DNA from: Ailurus styani | Lineage: Eukaryota; Chordata; Mammalia; Carnivora; Ailuridae | Length of the DNA stretch: 64,000 nt | Direction of reading: 5' to 3' | Assembly: GCA_002007465.1 (NCBI GenBank) | Contig: LNAC01000018.1 | Coordinates: 2,989,800 to 3,053,799 of the forward strand | Part shown: piece by piece, positions 12,580 to 23,789 of the stretch | Numbering within the stretch: the first letter of the stretch is position 1 | Layout of the letters: each line of letters starts with the position of its first letter | Translations under genes and position numbers: made by a program | Notes under the pieces: generated by a model | Databases searched by the model: none | The model's input: the letters and a program-made list of their open reading frames with translations, nothing else | Told to the model about the DNA's origin: nothing

Positions 12580-12795
12580 CCAGCCTAACCCAAATGGTCT
12601 GCAAACCTCGCGACTCTCGCGGAGCTCTGCCACAACGTCCCTCCTGGGCTCTGCCAGGAACTGGCACCAGGCAGCCGGCTGACAGAGCTGCGTGCAGTAG
12701 TTCTCAGCAGGGAGCCCACAGCCCTTCCAAGCGGGGCACTGAGCAGAGTGGCGGCTGCAACTATCTTCTAAAGGCAGCTCTTCAGAAGCTTTTGC
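12580..12795. promoter_or_regulatory. CpG-rich patch in MAP2K5 intron 1
   Basis: Local concentration of CpG in otherwise AT-rich intron, including two ctcgcg motifs (ctcgcgactctcgcggag). It could be an enhancer or minor promoter. No transcript evidence is visible. Confidence 0.3.
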
Positions 12796-13096
12796 TGCAG
12801 TGGAAATTTGCATAATAACCTTGCCTCTACGTTGCCTTTTTTTTTCCCTGAAAAATAAATCTGTGCATATAAAATTGATCAAAGAGAACTATCTGAGGCA
12901 GCCCTCGCTCATTAGAGCCAAAGGAGGTGATTTTTTTTCCTTCTGATTCTAGTCTTAGCCAACGAAACATCAACTCTGAGGAAGTATTTATAAAAACTTT
13001 AGTGTTAAAGAAATTCAACATACTTGTAGGTAGGAAGGACTTATTGACAGGTAAATGGAAACTGTAGAGCAAGTATGCAATAAACTAAACAGGCAG

Positions 13097-13325
13097 CTAG
13101 TGTAAAGCCTGACTATGTGGATGAGAGCCAAACTGCTAAGGCTGGACCTTCGCTCTGCCATTCAGTAGCTGAGTGACTGAGGCTCTCTGTGCCTCAGTTT
13201 CTTCTGTGTAAACTGAGATCATAACTGCACCTACCTCATACGACTAAATGAGTTCATATTTACAAAAGGCTTAGAAGAGTGTCTAAGCACATGGTGAGTG
13301 CTACATGAGTGTCTGTTAAATAAAA
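13097..13325 (+). repeat. MIR
   Basis: Recognised by ccattcagtagctgagtgac and tgcctcagtttcttctgtgt. Confidence 0.8.
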
Positions 13326-15264
13326 TAAGTCACTGATGACTGGAACGTTACAAAGCTTACCTCACAACGAAACCCTAAATTTCAGCACCCAAGGAGTGGT
13401 GGATGGTCATTCATTCACTTACATCATCTTTCCATAGCATTTACTGAGCATTTACTAGCTTTTCTAGCTAGTAGTGTAGTTAAAAACAAGCTGGGAGACT
13501 CTATCCCTAACGCTTCAAGTTGAGGTTACTTCTGGTTATTTCAAGGGAACTCTGATCTTCTCAATCTTGAGACGTGAACTCTATAGTAAAAGCAGACTAA
13601 TTTAGGATACTTCCTACTTACGAATAGCAGAACCCATCAAGCAGCAAATTTCTAATAACTAGCTGAAAACCTCGCCCCGGCAGCAATGGCATCCTTTGCC
13701 CATCAACATAAACAAGGAGCCCCACAGCTTTTACACCTAGTGTGGGGAAAAGGAGAAAGAAAAAGCAAATTTGCTTGAGAGAATCATGAGAATCATGTGA
13801 ACGCAATCAACCATCTTGTTAAAGCAAATAAAGTGGGGCTTATTATAAAGCCAAAGGGCTAAAAAGCTTCAAAATCAGTTAATACCTACTGGTAATTTCT
13901 AAGCAGGGCACATTTAATAATTTTATATATATATTTCCAGTTATATTTTAAGTGACGTATTCCCTCCTCCAAAAAAACCCCTGTCTTATTCTCAACCTAA
14001 CATTTACCTAAAGAAGGTTTCAAAAGAAAACTTAAGTTTAAGCATCTTAATGGTGATCATTTCTTCATCCTTTTCTTCTCTGTGCTTTTAATAAATCCAT
14101 CAACTATATGATGGGGCAAAAGTATAATTAAGCATCTACAACGCGCCAGGAGCAAAAGATCACAAAGCTGTAGGCTACAGAAGAATAAGGCCACAGAGAT
14201 AAAGACAAACCTAAAAGAGTAACGAAACAGGGCACTCACAGTATGATAAGAGCCAAAAAAAAACAGAAATAGCCAATAAGTATTTGCTAACTCAGGAGGC
14301 AGGAAAAAATCAAGGGCTCAGTTTAGAGAAAAATTTCACAGGTGAGGGGAAATCTGAGCTGGGAATTAGGAGACAGGATTCAAACAGCAAGAGGAATAAG
14401 AGGAACATTCTCTCCTCCCACTGCCTAGTTGAGATCTCCTGTACAATCTTACCAAAACTGGGGGCTGTCTCTACAAGAAACAGAACACAGAAAGCTGAAA
14501 AACACATCACCAAATGTCTCTGTCCCTGGAGACCAGCTAGGCCTACTTCACACTGCAGTCAGCCCCTAATTATTCAGACGCAGGACAAAGCTTCAGAGAG
14601 GCCAAGTGACTTCTCAATGGTCTCCCAGCTACTTGATGGAGCTGTGACGAGAGACCTCAACCACAGCCCCACATCCAAAGCACGCTCAGGTACAGATGAC
14701 TCAGTGACCACAGACCGCTTCTGGCTTCTGTGTCCGGTCCAGCCCAAAACAAGCTGTGTGGCTTTAGCATTTTCCCCCTCTGGGGTGCATGCTCTTTCAT
14801 TTGAAAACTGGGGTGAAGAGTTATATTAGACAAAGGGGATGCTTCCAGATTTCACTGGGCTTTAAATTTTAAGGTTCTAAGCCAAAGATGCTGAGGCATC
14901 TGTTGTTTTTTTTTGCCAATTTCTTGAGGAAGAGATGAGGTGACCCTAGAGAAGAGATCACAGATGTCCTCGATCTGGGCATGCAGTTCACAGAGCCTGC
15001 TCTCAGGAGCACAGGAGAGAGCACGGCGCCCATTGCTAACAAAGGCCTTTCCTCATCAGGCCTTCCTGACAAAGAATGCTCCACTTGGGCTTACCTGTGC
15101 GTATGCACGTGTGAAGACATATGGCACTCTGAGCTCTAGATGGTGGGACCGTTTGTCCAAAGTTTACTTTAAGGCCCGTCAGCCTGGAGCCGAGAGACCA
15201 TTGAGAGATGCTTGAGAAGCAAAAGACCCAGGCCCTGTTCTTTATGTTGTAACAACAATACTTG

Positions 15265-15455
15265 TAAAGCACTCACTACATTCCAGATTGTTCTAAGTGC
15301 TTTATGAATATCAACTCCAGTAGTCTTCATACTCTATCAGGTGGGCACTATTTTTATCCCCCACCCTCCACTTTTTTTTTTTTTTAAACAGATGAAGAAC
15401 TGAGACACAGAAGACACTTGCCCCAGGTAAGTCTGGTAAGGCTTGCAATTTAAAC
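15265..15455 (-). repeat. MIR/L2-type fragment
   Basis: Text tgctttatgaatatcaactc, gtgggcactatttttatccc and gatgaagaactgagacacag is the reverse of a MIR 3' half. Confidence 0.6.
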
Positions 15456-15465
15456 CCAGGGAGTC

Positions 15466-15650
15466 AGGGCACCTGGGTGGCTCAGTGGGTTAAAGCCTCT
15501 GCCTTTGGCTCAGGTCAAGATCTCAGGGTCCTAGGATCGGGTCCTGCTTCAGGCTGCCTGCTCAGCAGGGAGCCTGCTTCCTCCTCTCTCTCTGCCTACC
15601 TGTATCTCTCTCTCTCTCTCTCAAATAAATAAAATCTTAAAAAAATAAAC
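15466..15650 (+). mobile_element. Can-SINE, full length
   Basis: Flanked by an exact 14-bp duplication aaacccagggagtc (15452-15465 and 15651-15664). It was inserted at the edge of the MIR fragment. Confidence 0.95.
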
Positions 15651-15739
15651 AAACCCAGGGAGTCTGGCCCAGAGTTTGTGTTTTTAAACACTGCGCCATT
15701 CTATTTTAAATAATACCTTCTGTTATTTCAAATGAGCAA

Positions 15740-15905
15740 AGTGAAAGAAAGCTCACATCTTTCTCATCACAGGCACGATCTCATTTAATCTTTGCAAGTC
15801 TTTAAGACAGGTACTGTCCCTATTTTATAAGTAAGGAAACTGAGGCTAAAAGAGACAGAGTGACTTGCCTAGTTAGTGGGAATGCTTGCAATTAAACCCA
15901 TGTTT
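15740..15905 (-). repeat. MIR
   Basis: Reverse MIR: tcatttaatctttgcaagtc, gtaaggaaactgaggctaaa, gacagagtgacttgcctag. Confidence 0.8.
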
Positions 15906-16049
15906 CTAGATTCAAAACCTAGTAGACTGGTCCACAAAACCATAACTGCACACATCTTCTTTGACACTCCCTTTGAAATATTTGAACAAATATTTTGGGA
16001 TGCTAAAAGCTCCAGAAACAGAGGAGACAGAAATGTCCATCCCCTCCAG

Positions 16050-16360
16050 AAGTTTACCATTTTAGTGGGAGAGACAGACAAAACTGTGACAGCTTTGCTG
16101 GAATGAAGCTGTGGGAACACAGAGGATGGGCACATAGACTAAGGTAGAGGAAAAGTGAAGCCGGGCTCTGAACGACAGGTAGGAGTTGGCCAGCTGAAGA
16201 AAGGGACTGAGTGGACACAGCCTGGGAGAACTCAAGGTTAGTTCTATGTACCTGGAGCACAAGATGCTCCCAGGGGTGTGGTGAGAGATGGAGCTGGTAA
16301 CAGACAGGTCTAGGGGGCCTAGAGGACCATGCTAAAAAGTTTGGGTCTTGTCAGACAGGA
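16050..16360 (+). repeat. L2-type fragment
   Basis: Resembles L2: agaagtttaccattttagtg, with text on both sides of the same kind. Diverged. Confidence 0.45.
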
Positions 16361-16804
16361 GGAAATCTATACGCATGTGAGTGTATGAACTCCAGATGCA
16401 AAGAGAAGGGCAACATTTTGTGTACAAAATTGGAAGCTGCTGGCTCTTTCCACCTTTGGGACTCCTGGCCCAGACACCTGAAAATCTGTGATGTTCTGGC
16501 TGGTCAGTAACATCCAGAATTCAAAATATAGGTACAGGAATCAAATTTTGATGGAGTCACCTACGACTACCCAAAAGATCACATCAGAGAACTCCCTCCT
16601 CCCAAGAAGCTCTGCTCTGCCCCATCTTAACTTGCAGGTAAGCTGCACCATAGATTTGGTACCTGTAACATGCTTCTGGGTATGTCAGTGCTGCTTTTCA
16701 TACCTCAATTATTCAATATATAAAATGGGCACAATGGACTCTGGCTATCTCAAATGTGTGCTAAAAGATGAGAAATGGCACTGCTTGTGGAAAAAAATTA
16801 CTAA

Positions 16805-16920
16805 GTAAGGAAATCTGAGTTCTGGTACTGACTCTCCCACTCATGAACAACAGAGCTTTGGAGAAGCCATTCCACCTCACTACTCCTCAGTAACTATCTC
16901 AAAAAAGGTAAGAGGTCTCA
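16805..16920 (+). repeat. MIR fragment
   Basis: Text ctgagttctggtactgactc followed by agccattccacctcac. Confidence 0.6.
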
Positions 16921-17615
16921 AAAGGCCACTGCCAAGGTTACAATCTGCTCTCACACCCCATGACTTTATTTGCAATACATTCCAAGCACCGTGAGAGTAA
17001 TGACACAGCATTGATTCCAAGACTCACCCTTTCCCCCAACGTTAGCATCTCTGAAATTGGGCGAATACTTTCTTACAATGTGGAGCAGGTCACAGTTTAA
17101 CAGGTGGTATTTTTTTCTTTCTGAGTGGTACCTAAAATAGTATCTTAAAACCAATGACACCTAAAGTTTGCTGAAACATGGTAAATTCAAGCTGCCTAGT
17201 TTCCCTTTCCCCAGTAGTCACCAAGTTCAGGGAACTCTGTAGAAAGGCATGGCTGGAATCTGGCCAGGGACATTCCGAGAAACACTTGGGTAAAAAACTT
17301 CTAGACTCAGCTTTTTGCATCCAGTTGGTTTGTTTCTGTGTGTATGTCCCAGTCCAGGCTGTGAGCTCCTTGAGGGCAGGGGTTCAATCTGATTTATCTC
17401 TATTTCCCCAGGGCCCTGCACAATTGCCAGATTTCAGTTCATGCAATTAATCAGTGCCTGTCGTCGAAGCAATAAAACTGCCCTCACAGGAGGCCAGCAA
17501 TGGCCACCTCCACTAGCTCGGGCCACCAGGTTCGGATTCAGTGGTTACGGCGCTGACTACCCCACAAATCCCTGCGCCCTCCTCAATGGGATTTGGAGAC
17601 TGAAATGCCACTCAC

Positions 17616-17750
17616 CAGCACATCCCTGAAGAGTAACTGCGGCCCGGAGTGCACTGTCCAGTCCACCGCGCCACTATTTGGAATCTTGATACGAATCACC
17701 AGCACCTGGTTCTCCATGGCATGGAAGGGGCCAAGGGCCAGCCACAGCAT
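17616..17750 (-). CDS. MAP2K5: MAP2K5 (MEK5) coding exon 1
   Basis: The ATG at 17750-17748 opens 45 codons: MLWLALGPFHAMENQVLVIR, then IKIPNSGAVDWTVHSGPQLL and FRDVL, ending at CTG then gtgag (17615-17611), a phase 0 donor. This is the known N-terminus of MEK5, differing from the human protein as I recall it by His for Pro at residue 10. MEK5 is the dual-specificity kinase that phosphorylates ERK5 (MAPK7) and is itself activated by MEKK2/MEKK3. This exon starts the PB1 domain through which MEK5 docks to those partners; the basic IRIKIP strand is its first beta strand. The kinase domain lies outside the window. Met12 is in a stronger initiation context (gccATGG) than Met1 and could be used as a second start. 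Confidence 0.97.
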
Positions 17751-17849
17751 TACAGGTTACAGGGGCTCACATCCTGGAGTAGGAGGTACCCACTGGATCC
17801 CGGTTAAGCGAGGGCTCCAAGAGGTGACAAGGGGAGTGAGGGAAAGAGG

Positions 17850-18650
17850 ACAGAGGGTCGGGGGGGAGTAGAGAGGAGGGGTGGTCTGGAAGGAGCCCGC
17901 AGGCACCGAGCCAGACCCAGGCTGTCTGGGGTCGGAGCTGCCTCCCTATGAGCGTGGACGAGGCAAGGGGCAAGAGCCGGTAGAAACTAGCGGAGATCAG
18001 AAGGCTCTGGAGTTGGAAAACTGGGCGAAACGGGATCGTGAAGTTCTCTGCCCTCTGTGTGGGTGTGAGGAGACGACCCCGTTTAAGGGCGCTAGAGCGG
18101 CAGGTGTCCACTTCTCCGTGGAGAGTGGAGGGTCCCCGACTGGAGGGGACTCAGTCGGGGGCTGTTTGGAAGGAGCCCCGGAGCCCCCAGGGCATGCGAA
18201 AGCTGAGGAGGGCCTTCCGTCGGAGGATCGGGGAGCGAGTCCTGTTCCCCACCCCGAGTCAGAGGGCGCGGCGCGCACGGGCTCAACCCCGGCCGCCCCA
18301 GGCCGAACGTTCCGGCGGCGGCGGTAGCGGCGGCGGCAGGAGGAGGAGGAAGGCGCGGCGAGGGCACTGTTACTCCGGAACCAAAACTCACGGCACCGGA
18401 ACCCCGGGAGCCGGCGAGAGGGACCCGCCTCCCGCGGCGCCATGTTGGAAAAGGGCAGCTCCCGGCCAGCCCCGCCCCCACGGCCCGGCGGGCGGGACCC
18501 GAGGAGTTCGCGCAAAGTGCGGGGACGTGGACGAGGGCCGGCAGACCTTGTCCACGCGGGAGACCTCCGTCGTCCTGTGGCCGGCCGCGGCGACCGAGGG
18601 ACGCTCCTTGCCTTTCCCGACCCGCGTTAAAGGCATCAAATCAGGGAGAG
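17850..18650. promoter_or_regulatory. MAP2K5: CpG island and promoter of MAP2K5
   Basis: This is a dense CpG block just upstream (minus strand) of MAP2K5 exon 1. It includes a GGC-type trinucleotide run around 18313-18340 and several GC boxes on the minus strand. No TATA box is evident. The 5' UTR of the gene must lie here; a start between about 18250 and 18450 is my inference from the YY1-type site. GC richness keeps all six frames open, which explains the long spurious ORFs. Confidence 0.85.
18436..18448 (-). promoter_or_regulatory. YY1-type site in MAP2K5 promoter
   Basis: On the minus strand the site reads CCAACATGGCGCC, close to the YY1 core (AANATGGCG). Sites of this kind typically sit just downstream of transcription starts in CpG-island promoters, oriented with the gene as here. 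Confidence 0.5.
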
Positions 18651-18739
18651 CAAGGCAAGAACTCAAAAAGGGCTTCTCTGTTTCTTTTCCTTCTTCCACG
18701 CCGCAGATGCAGAAGGTCGGCTTCCTCTTACATTAGCAA

Positions 18740-19560
18740 AGAGTGTATGAATTCTTTTTGTTTTACCCCACAATTGCCCTGAAATAGCAAACAGCTCTCT
18801 GTTCAAAAGCAACAGTTAAAAAAAAAAAATCAGGTAAGAGTTCAACTGCCAAGGGACCGCTGCATAAGTGGCATCATGTTCTCTTATTAAGTCGTTGCAG
18901 AAAATATCCGGTCTCGTCCATAAATTTCAACTAGATAGCAGTGTTTACACAATCGGTGATATCTCAGGCAGTAGCAATAACCTTGGGTTGTTTTTAAATG
19001 CCTTGGTAACCTCAGATTTTCAAGTGCACAATTGTGGTGATCTATGGTGCCTAAATAAAAGTTTGTTTAGAAATTGCAACCTGTAGGTTGGTCCATAATC
19101 TGCTAATGAAGGTGCACATGTCGCTTTACTTTTGGGTGAATTTTGTATAAATTCGGTGGGAGAGGAGCAACATTTTCCCCCTAACACTCAGTTTATTCAC
19201 TCGAGAGAAGAAATGATTTAAATGTTGATTAATTTCAGTATAATACCAAAAAATTTTGTGCATATTTTTCTCTGCCGTTCTTTTGTATTTAATTTGAAAA
19301 TCCGTGTAGGAGATAAATTAACTCTTTTTAGTTATTGTAGGTTTAATAGCTTAGGTAGAAATTCATTTAATCAGATGCTCCAGATATTCTGAAATTGCCC
19401 TCAGTCCCGTGAAAAGTAAACAGTGTGCCCAAGGTCACCATCTAGGTTTCATTGAAAGTTCATTTCCTATTATTTGAGAAAATAGACCACAAAACTAGAG
19501 ATTTTCTATGAACCTATCGTTTTTTAAACAGCTTTTTAATTCACAGTACTCTGGGGAAAA
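18740..19560. other. Intergenic, nothing recognised
   Basis: AT-rich sequence upstream of the MAP2K5 promoter. No repeat family or gene was recognised. Confidence 0.5.
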
Positions 19561-19565
19561 CCAAC

Positions 19566-20165
19566 TCAATTTGTACTTTCAGTTCTTCTGGATAGATATA
19601 TACCCAGAAGTGGAATTGCTGGATCATACAGTAATTCTATTTTTAATATTTTGAGGAACCACCATACTGTTTTCCACAATGACTGCACCATTTTACATTC
19701 CCACCAGCAATGCACAAGGGTTCCTATTTCTCCACATCTTCACCAATACTTGTTATCTTCTGTATTTTTTATATTAGCCATTCTATTGGATGTTAGGCTG
19801 TATCTCACTGTGGTTTCAATGTGCATTTCCCTAGCGATTAGAGATGTTGAGCATCTTCTCATTTGCCTGTTGGCCATTTATATATCTTCTTTGGGGAACT
19901 ATCTACTTAGTTCCTTTGCCCATTTTTTTAAAAAAGATTTATTTATTTGAGAGAGAGAGAGAGAGAGAGAGAGATCATGAACAGCAGGAGCAGAGGGAGA
20001 GAGAATCTCAAGCAGAGTCTGTGCTGAGTGCTGAGCACAGAACCCAACACAGGGCTCTGTCTCACAGCCCTGAGATCATGAACCCAGCCAAAACCAAGAG
20101 TTGAACACTTAACTGACTGCACCACCTGGGCTCCTGCCTTTGCCCAGTTTTAAAGCGGGTTATTT
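19566..20165 (-). mobile_element. L1 fragment split by a SINE
   Basis: Reverse L1 ORF2/3' text: ccagaagtggaattgctgga, accatactgttttccacaat, ttcccaccagcaatgcacaa. A SINE sits at 19927-20136. Confidence 0.85.
19927..20136 (-). mobile_element. Can-SINE inside L1
   Basis: Minus copy with T-rich left end and (GA)n tract. Flanks cctttgcccattttt and cctttgcccagtttt are the target duplication. Confidence 0.93.
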
Positions 20166-20289
20166 ATGGTTGTTGTTGTAAAGTGATTTTTTTTTAATGA
20201 GGAAAATACATTTTGCTATTATAAATCACAGAGGTTTTCTTTCATCTCTTTTTACCTTGCTGTTAATCTTGAACTCTTAACCCAGAGTC

Positions 20290-20734
20290 TGACCACTTCC
20301 TACCTCTTCACAGGGGCTACCCCAGTCCAAAGTATCATTGCACTTGTCTCCTAACCTTCTCTTCCCACCTTTGCCACTACTCTGTTCTCAACCCAGTTGC
20401 CAAGGTTGTATCAAGTCACTCCTTCGGTTAAAATTCTTGAGATGGCTTCCTAACTTATGCAGGGTAAAAACTAAAATCCTTTCCTTGACCTATAAAACTC
20501 CACACATTCTGCTCCCGACACTTCCTGGACTCTCAGACCTCATCTACCACTCTCCTTCATTCACACTAGTCTTCTCACTGTTCCTTGAACACATCTGGCA
20601 TTCCACCCCAGGGCCTTTGCATTTGCCATTCCCCCTGCATGCATTGCTCTTAGCCTTGGTATCCAGATGGTTCACTGCCTCACATTCTACAGGTCCTTTT
20701 TGGTGATGGTGTGGTTTTATTACTCAGAAACAAC
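20290..20734 (+). repeat. L2 LINE fragment, left part
   Basis: The sequence follows the L2 3' region: agatggcttcctaacttatg, then agggcctttgcatttgcc and surrounding text. It is cut by the RPL34 retrocopy and resumes near 21170. Confidence 0.75.
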
Positions 20735-20743
20735 TTCTTCTTT

Positions 20744-20792
<49 letters not shown>

Positions 20793-20810
20793 TTTCTTTC
20801 TTTTTTTTTT
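20735..20810. repeat. (CTTT)n microsatellite from a poly(A) tail
   Basis: This run of CTTT units (AAAG on the minus strand) directly abuts the T tract that ends the RPL34 retrocopy. It is best explained as decay and expansion of the retrocopy's poly(A) tail. Likely length-polymorphic. Confidence 0.9.
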
Positions 20811-21153
20811 AGCTTTCTGACTCTGCTTGTGCCTTCAGTGCTTTCACAATGATTTTCTGCTCCTTGATAAGGAAAGCAGGCTTGATCCTTTCTCGAACAC
20901 ACACTTAGCAGACATGGAAGCACCATAGGCCCTGCTGGCATGTTTTTCTGTCTTAGACAAGAGAAACTTTAGGTCTCAGAGCACGAACTCCTCGATGTCA
21001 GCTTGAGTACATACTACATGTGGATTTTGGTGCTTTCCCAGCCTTGTTGGTATAAAGGTAAATGATTCTATTACCAGCGATTCAGGACAGCCTACTTTTG
21101 TTGGAGGCTGTATTGTAGGACAGCATGAGACAGAATGTCAAACATGAGACCAT
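20811..21153 (-). pseudogene. RPL34P: RPL34 processed pseudogene
   Basis: The minus-strand reading begins at ATG (21153-21151) and gives LSYNTASNKSRLS, a stop, then GNRIIYLYTNKAGKAPKS, all close to ribosomal protein L34. After frameshifts it gives RGVRALRPK, then SKTEKHASRAYGASM, then [20 protein letters not shown]. At least two in-frame stops and about three frameshifts (two internal, one 2-base deletion near the C-terminus) show it is dead. There are no introns and the 3' end runs straight into an A tract (T tract on plus, 20801-20810), as expected for an L1-mediated retrocopy. It interrupts an L2 element, and its tail continues as a long GAAA-type microsatellite. Confidence 0.93.
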
Positions 21154-21169
21154 TCTGAACGCCTATGGA

Positions 21170-21500
21170 CGCGCTCCCCAGAAGAGCGCCTTCTGCAGGT
21201 CTCGACTTAAATGTCACCTTCCAGCTGCAGCCTTCCTTTAGCACACACTATGGAAATTACAAACCAGCCCCAAACCCACTCCACCCACAGATACAAGCTT
21301 GTTTATTTTTCTCCTAACCCTTATCCCTATCTAATATATCATGGGTTTCACTCATTCATCTGTCTCTCCACTAAACTATAAGGTAATGTGGGAGGGGAAC
21401 TGTGTGTGTCTATATTCACTGCCATGTCCCTAGCACCTAAAATAGTAGCTGGCACACAGCAGGCACTTCAGTGACATCTGTTGAGTGAATTAATGGATTT
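21170..21500 (+). repeat. L2 LINE fragment, right part
   Basis: The L2 consensus continues here (ctcgacttaaatgtcacctt, then a tail with cagcaggcacttcagtg and ttgagtgaatt). Together with the left part this gives a single L2 split by the younger RPL34 insertion. Confidence 0.7.
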
Positions 21501-21752
21501 TGAAGGCAAGGTGAATTGAGTAATAGGAATGCAACTGCCGTGTACATTTCTTGCCTGCTTAAGCCTCACTTGCTCCTTTGCTTTGCTACCACCACCAACA
21601 AAAGTAACAACCATCATGGACTCCCAATGAACTACAAATTTTATAGCAAATATTGATTCCCTCCTATGCTTGAGAATTCCACTTATCTCCTTCAGGGCCT
21701 ACTGTGGGCCCTTATATATAATACTCAAATACTTGTTGATTAATTTTGATTT

Positions 21753-21947
21753 TTTTTAAAGATTTTATTTATTTATTGGACACAAAGAGAGAGAGATCAC
21801 AAGTAGGCAGAGAGGCAGGCAGAGGGAGAAGGGGAAGCAGGTTCCCTGCTGAGCAGAGAGCCCGATGCGGGGCTCGATCCCAGGACCCTGAGATCATGAC
21901 CTGAGCCGAAGGCAGAGGCTTAACCCACTGAGCCATCCAGGCGCCCC
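21753..21947 (-). mobile_element. Can-SINE
   Basis: Target duplication ttaattttgattt on both sides (21740-21752 and 21948-21960). Its head faces the head of the next SINE, only 28 bases away. Confidence 0.95.
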
Positions 21948-21975
21948 TTAATTTTGATTTAAAAGAATATGATGT

Positions 21976-22165
21976 GGGGCGCCTAGGTGGCTCAGTCGGT
22001 TAAGTATCCCACTCCTGCTTTCAGCTCAGATCATGATCTCAGAGTCATGAGATCAAGCCCCATTTTGGGCTCTGTTCTGGGGGTGGAGCTGCTTAAGATT
22101 CTCTCTCTCCCTCCCCCCTCATATGTGTACGTGTGCACTCTCTCTCTCTAAAAAATAAAATAAAT
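21976..22165 (+). mobile_element. Can-SINE
   Basis: Flanks aaaagaatatgatg (21961-21974) and aaaagaatataatg (22166-22179). It contains a longer variable CT region with ccctcccccctcat. Confidence 0.93.
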
Positions 22166-22443
22166 AAAAGAATATAATGAGAACAGAGGATGAAAACAGT
22201 AACTTTCCAGTGGAGGAACCTAGCAGACACCATCCTAACCAAGTGATCAAGGTTAACATCTCCAGTAATAAGTCATGTTGGTATCATGTGCTCTCTAATA
22301 TGTGGTAGTAAGAAAGGCAGTTGACTTCTGTGGTCTTCCTCCCAAAACTCAGCCCCCGTCTAATCATGAGAAAAACATCAGACAAACCCAAATTGAGGGA
22401 TATTCTACAAAGTACCTGACAAGTCCTTAAAAGTGTCAAGGTT

Positions 22444-22645
22444 GGGGTGCCTGGGTGGCTCAGTCGGTTGGGCATCTGCCTTTGGCTCAGGTCATGATGC
22501 CGGAGTCCCGGTATAGCGCCACACATCAGACTCCCTGCTCGCTCGATGGGGGGAGTCTGCTTCTCCCTGTGACCCTCCCCCACTCTCATGCTCCCTTACT
22601 CTCTCTCTCTCTCTCTCAAATAAATAAATAAAATCTTTTTTAAAA
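22444..22645 (+). mobile_element. Can-SINE
   Basis: Flanked by agtgtcaaggtt and actgtcaaggtc. The head reads ggggtgcctgggtggctcag. Confidence 0.92.
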
Positions 22646-22952
22646 AAAACTGTCAAGGTCATAAAACACAAAAAAACAAAGAAACTGTCACAAACCTGAG
22701 AAAACTAAGAAGACACGATGACTGAATACTTTGTGAGACCCTCAGTGGAATCCTGAAACAGGAAAAGAACAGTAATGAAAAACTGGTGAAATCCAAATTC
22801 AGTTAGTAATAATATACAGTGTTGACTTCTGTGACTTCTTAGTTTTGACAACTAAGTTATGTAAGGGGCTAACATTAGGGAAATCTGGGTGAGGATATAT
22901 AGGAACTCTGTAATACCTTTACAAGTTTCCTGTAAATCTAAAATTATTTCAT

Positions 22953-23146
22953 GGGTGCCTGGGTAGCTCAGTCAGTTAAGTGTCTGCCTTTGGCTTAAGA
23001 TGTGATCTCTGGGTCCTAGGATGGAGTCCCCCATCGGGCTCCTTGCTTAGCAGGGAGTCTGCTTCTCCCTTTCTCTCTGCTCCTATCCCCTGCTCATGCT
23101 CTCTCTCTTTCACATAAATAAATAAAAAGTCTTAAAAAAAAACAAA
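22953..23146 (+). mobile_element. Can-SINE
   Basis: A diverged plus copy (gggtgcctgggtagctcagt) whose A-rich tail almost touches the T-rich tail of the next, inverted copy. Confidence 0.9.
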
Positions 23147-23169
23147 AAAATTATAATTATTTTGAAAAA

Positions 23170-23364
23170 AATATTTTTTAAAGATTTTATTTATTTGTCA
23201 GTGAGAGAGAGAGCACAAGCAGGCAGAGTGGCAGGCAGAGGCAGAGGGAGAAGCAGGCTCCCTGCCAAGCAAAGAGCCCGATGCAGGACTCGATCCCAGG
23301 ACGCTGAGATCTGACCTGAGCCAAAGGCAGCTGTTTAACCAACTGAGCCACCCAGGCGTCCCTC
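23170..23364 (-). mobile_element. Can-SINE
   Basis: Minus copy, tail to tail with the SINE on its left, ending in gagccacccaggcgtccctc. Confidence 0.92.
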
Positions 23365-23639
23365 AAAAAATTTTTTTACAGTAAGCTGTATTTCTACACA
23401 CCTGCAATTATGTCTTGGAAATTTTAATTGTGAAAAGATATAATTGTATAATAGCAATAACAGCTAAACAATAAACATGTTCTTCATGTTGCCTAATATC
23501 CTTTAGTTTTTAAAAAAGAAGAATATGAAGAGGCATGAACAAAAATGAGCACAGATAAATCCCTGAAAGTGTGACAGGGAAGTCTACTCTCTCCTGTTTG
23601 GGCAGGAAGAGAAAAGAACAGTGGGCACAATTCCAGCAC

Positions 23640-23725
23640 TCATGCAAGAGTGGAAATGACAGTTCAACAGATGTTCATGGAGTACCTACTATGTGCCAGG
23701 TACTATGGATTGTAGATGCTCTAAA
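23640..23725. repeat. Short L2/MIR-like 3' piece
   Basis: The phrase gagtacctactatgtgccag is the hallmark of old LINE2/MIR 3' ends. Too short to classify. Confidence 0.45.
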
Positions 23726-23789
23726 ATGAGTTAATTCATTAATTTAAAATGTCATTAGATTGAACTTCTACATAATATATTTTCCTTTA

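Larger units (their letters stand above)
11671..17615 (-). other. MAP2K5: MAP2K5 intron 1
   Basis: This 5.9-kb GT-AG intron is bounded by the gtgag donor and tttgtttag acceptor. It contains MIR fragments (near 12.0, 13.1, 15.3, 15.8 and 16.8 kb), an L2 piece (16.05-16.36 kb), one full SINE (15466) and a CpG-rich patch at 12.58-12.79 kb. I see no other exon. The 181-codon plus-strand ORF at 14284-14829 has no recognisable similarity or splice context. Confidence 0.8.

Noticed and set aside
14284..14829. 181-codon plus-strand ORF
   Set aside because: Inside MAP2K5 intron 1, with composition like translated noncoding DNA and no similarity I recognise. Likely chance.
17881..18736. Long ORFs on both strands (up to 232 codons)
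   Set aside because: They lie in the MAP2K5 CpG island, where stop codons are rare in all frames. The products are Arg/Gly/Pro-rich and match no family.
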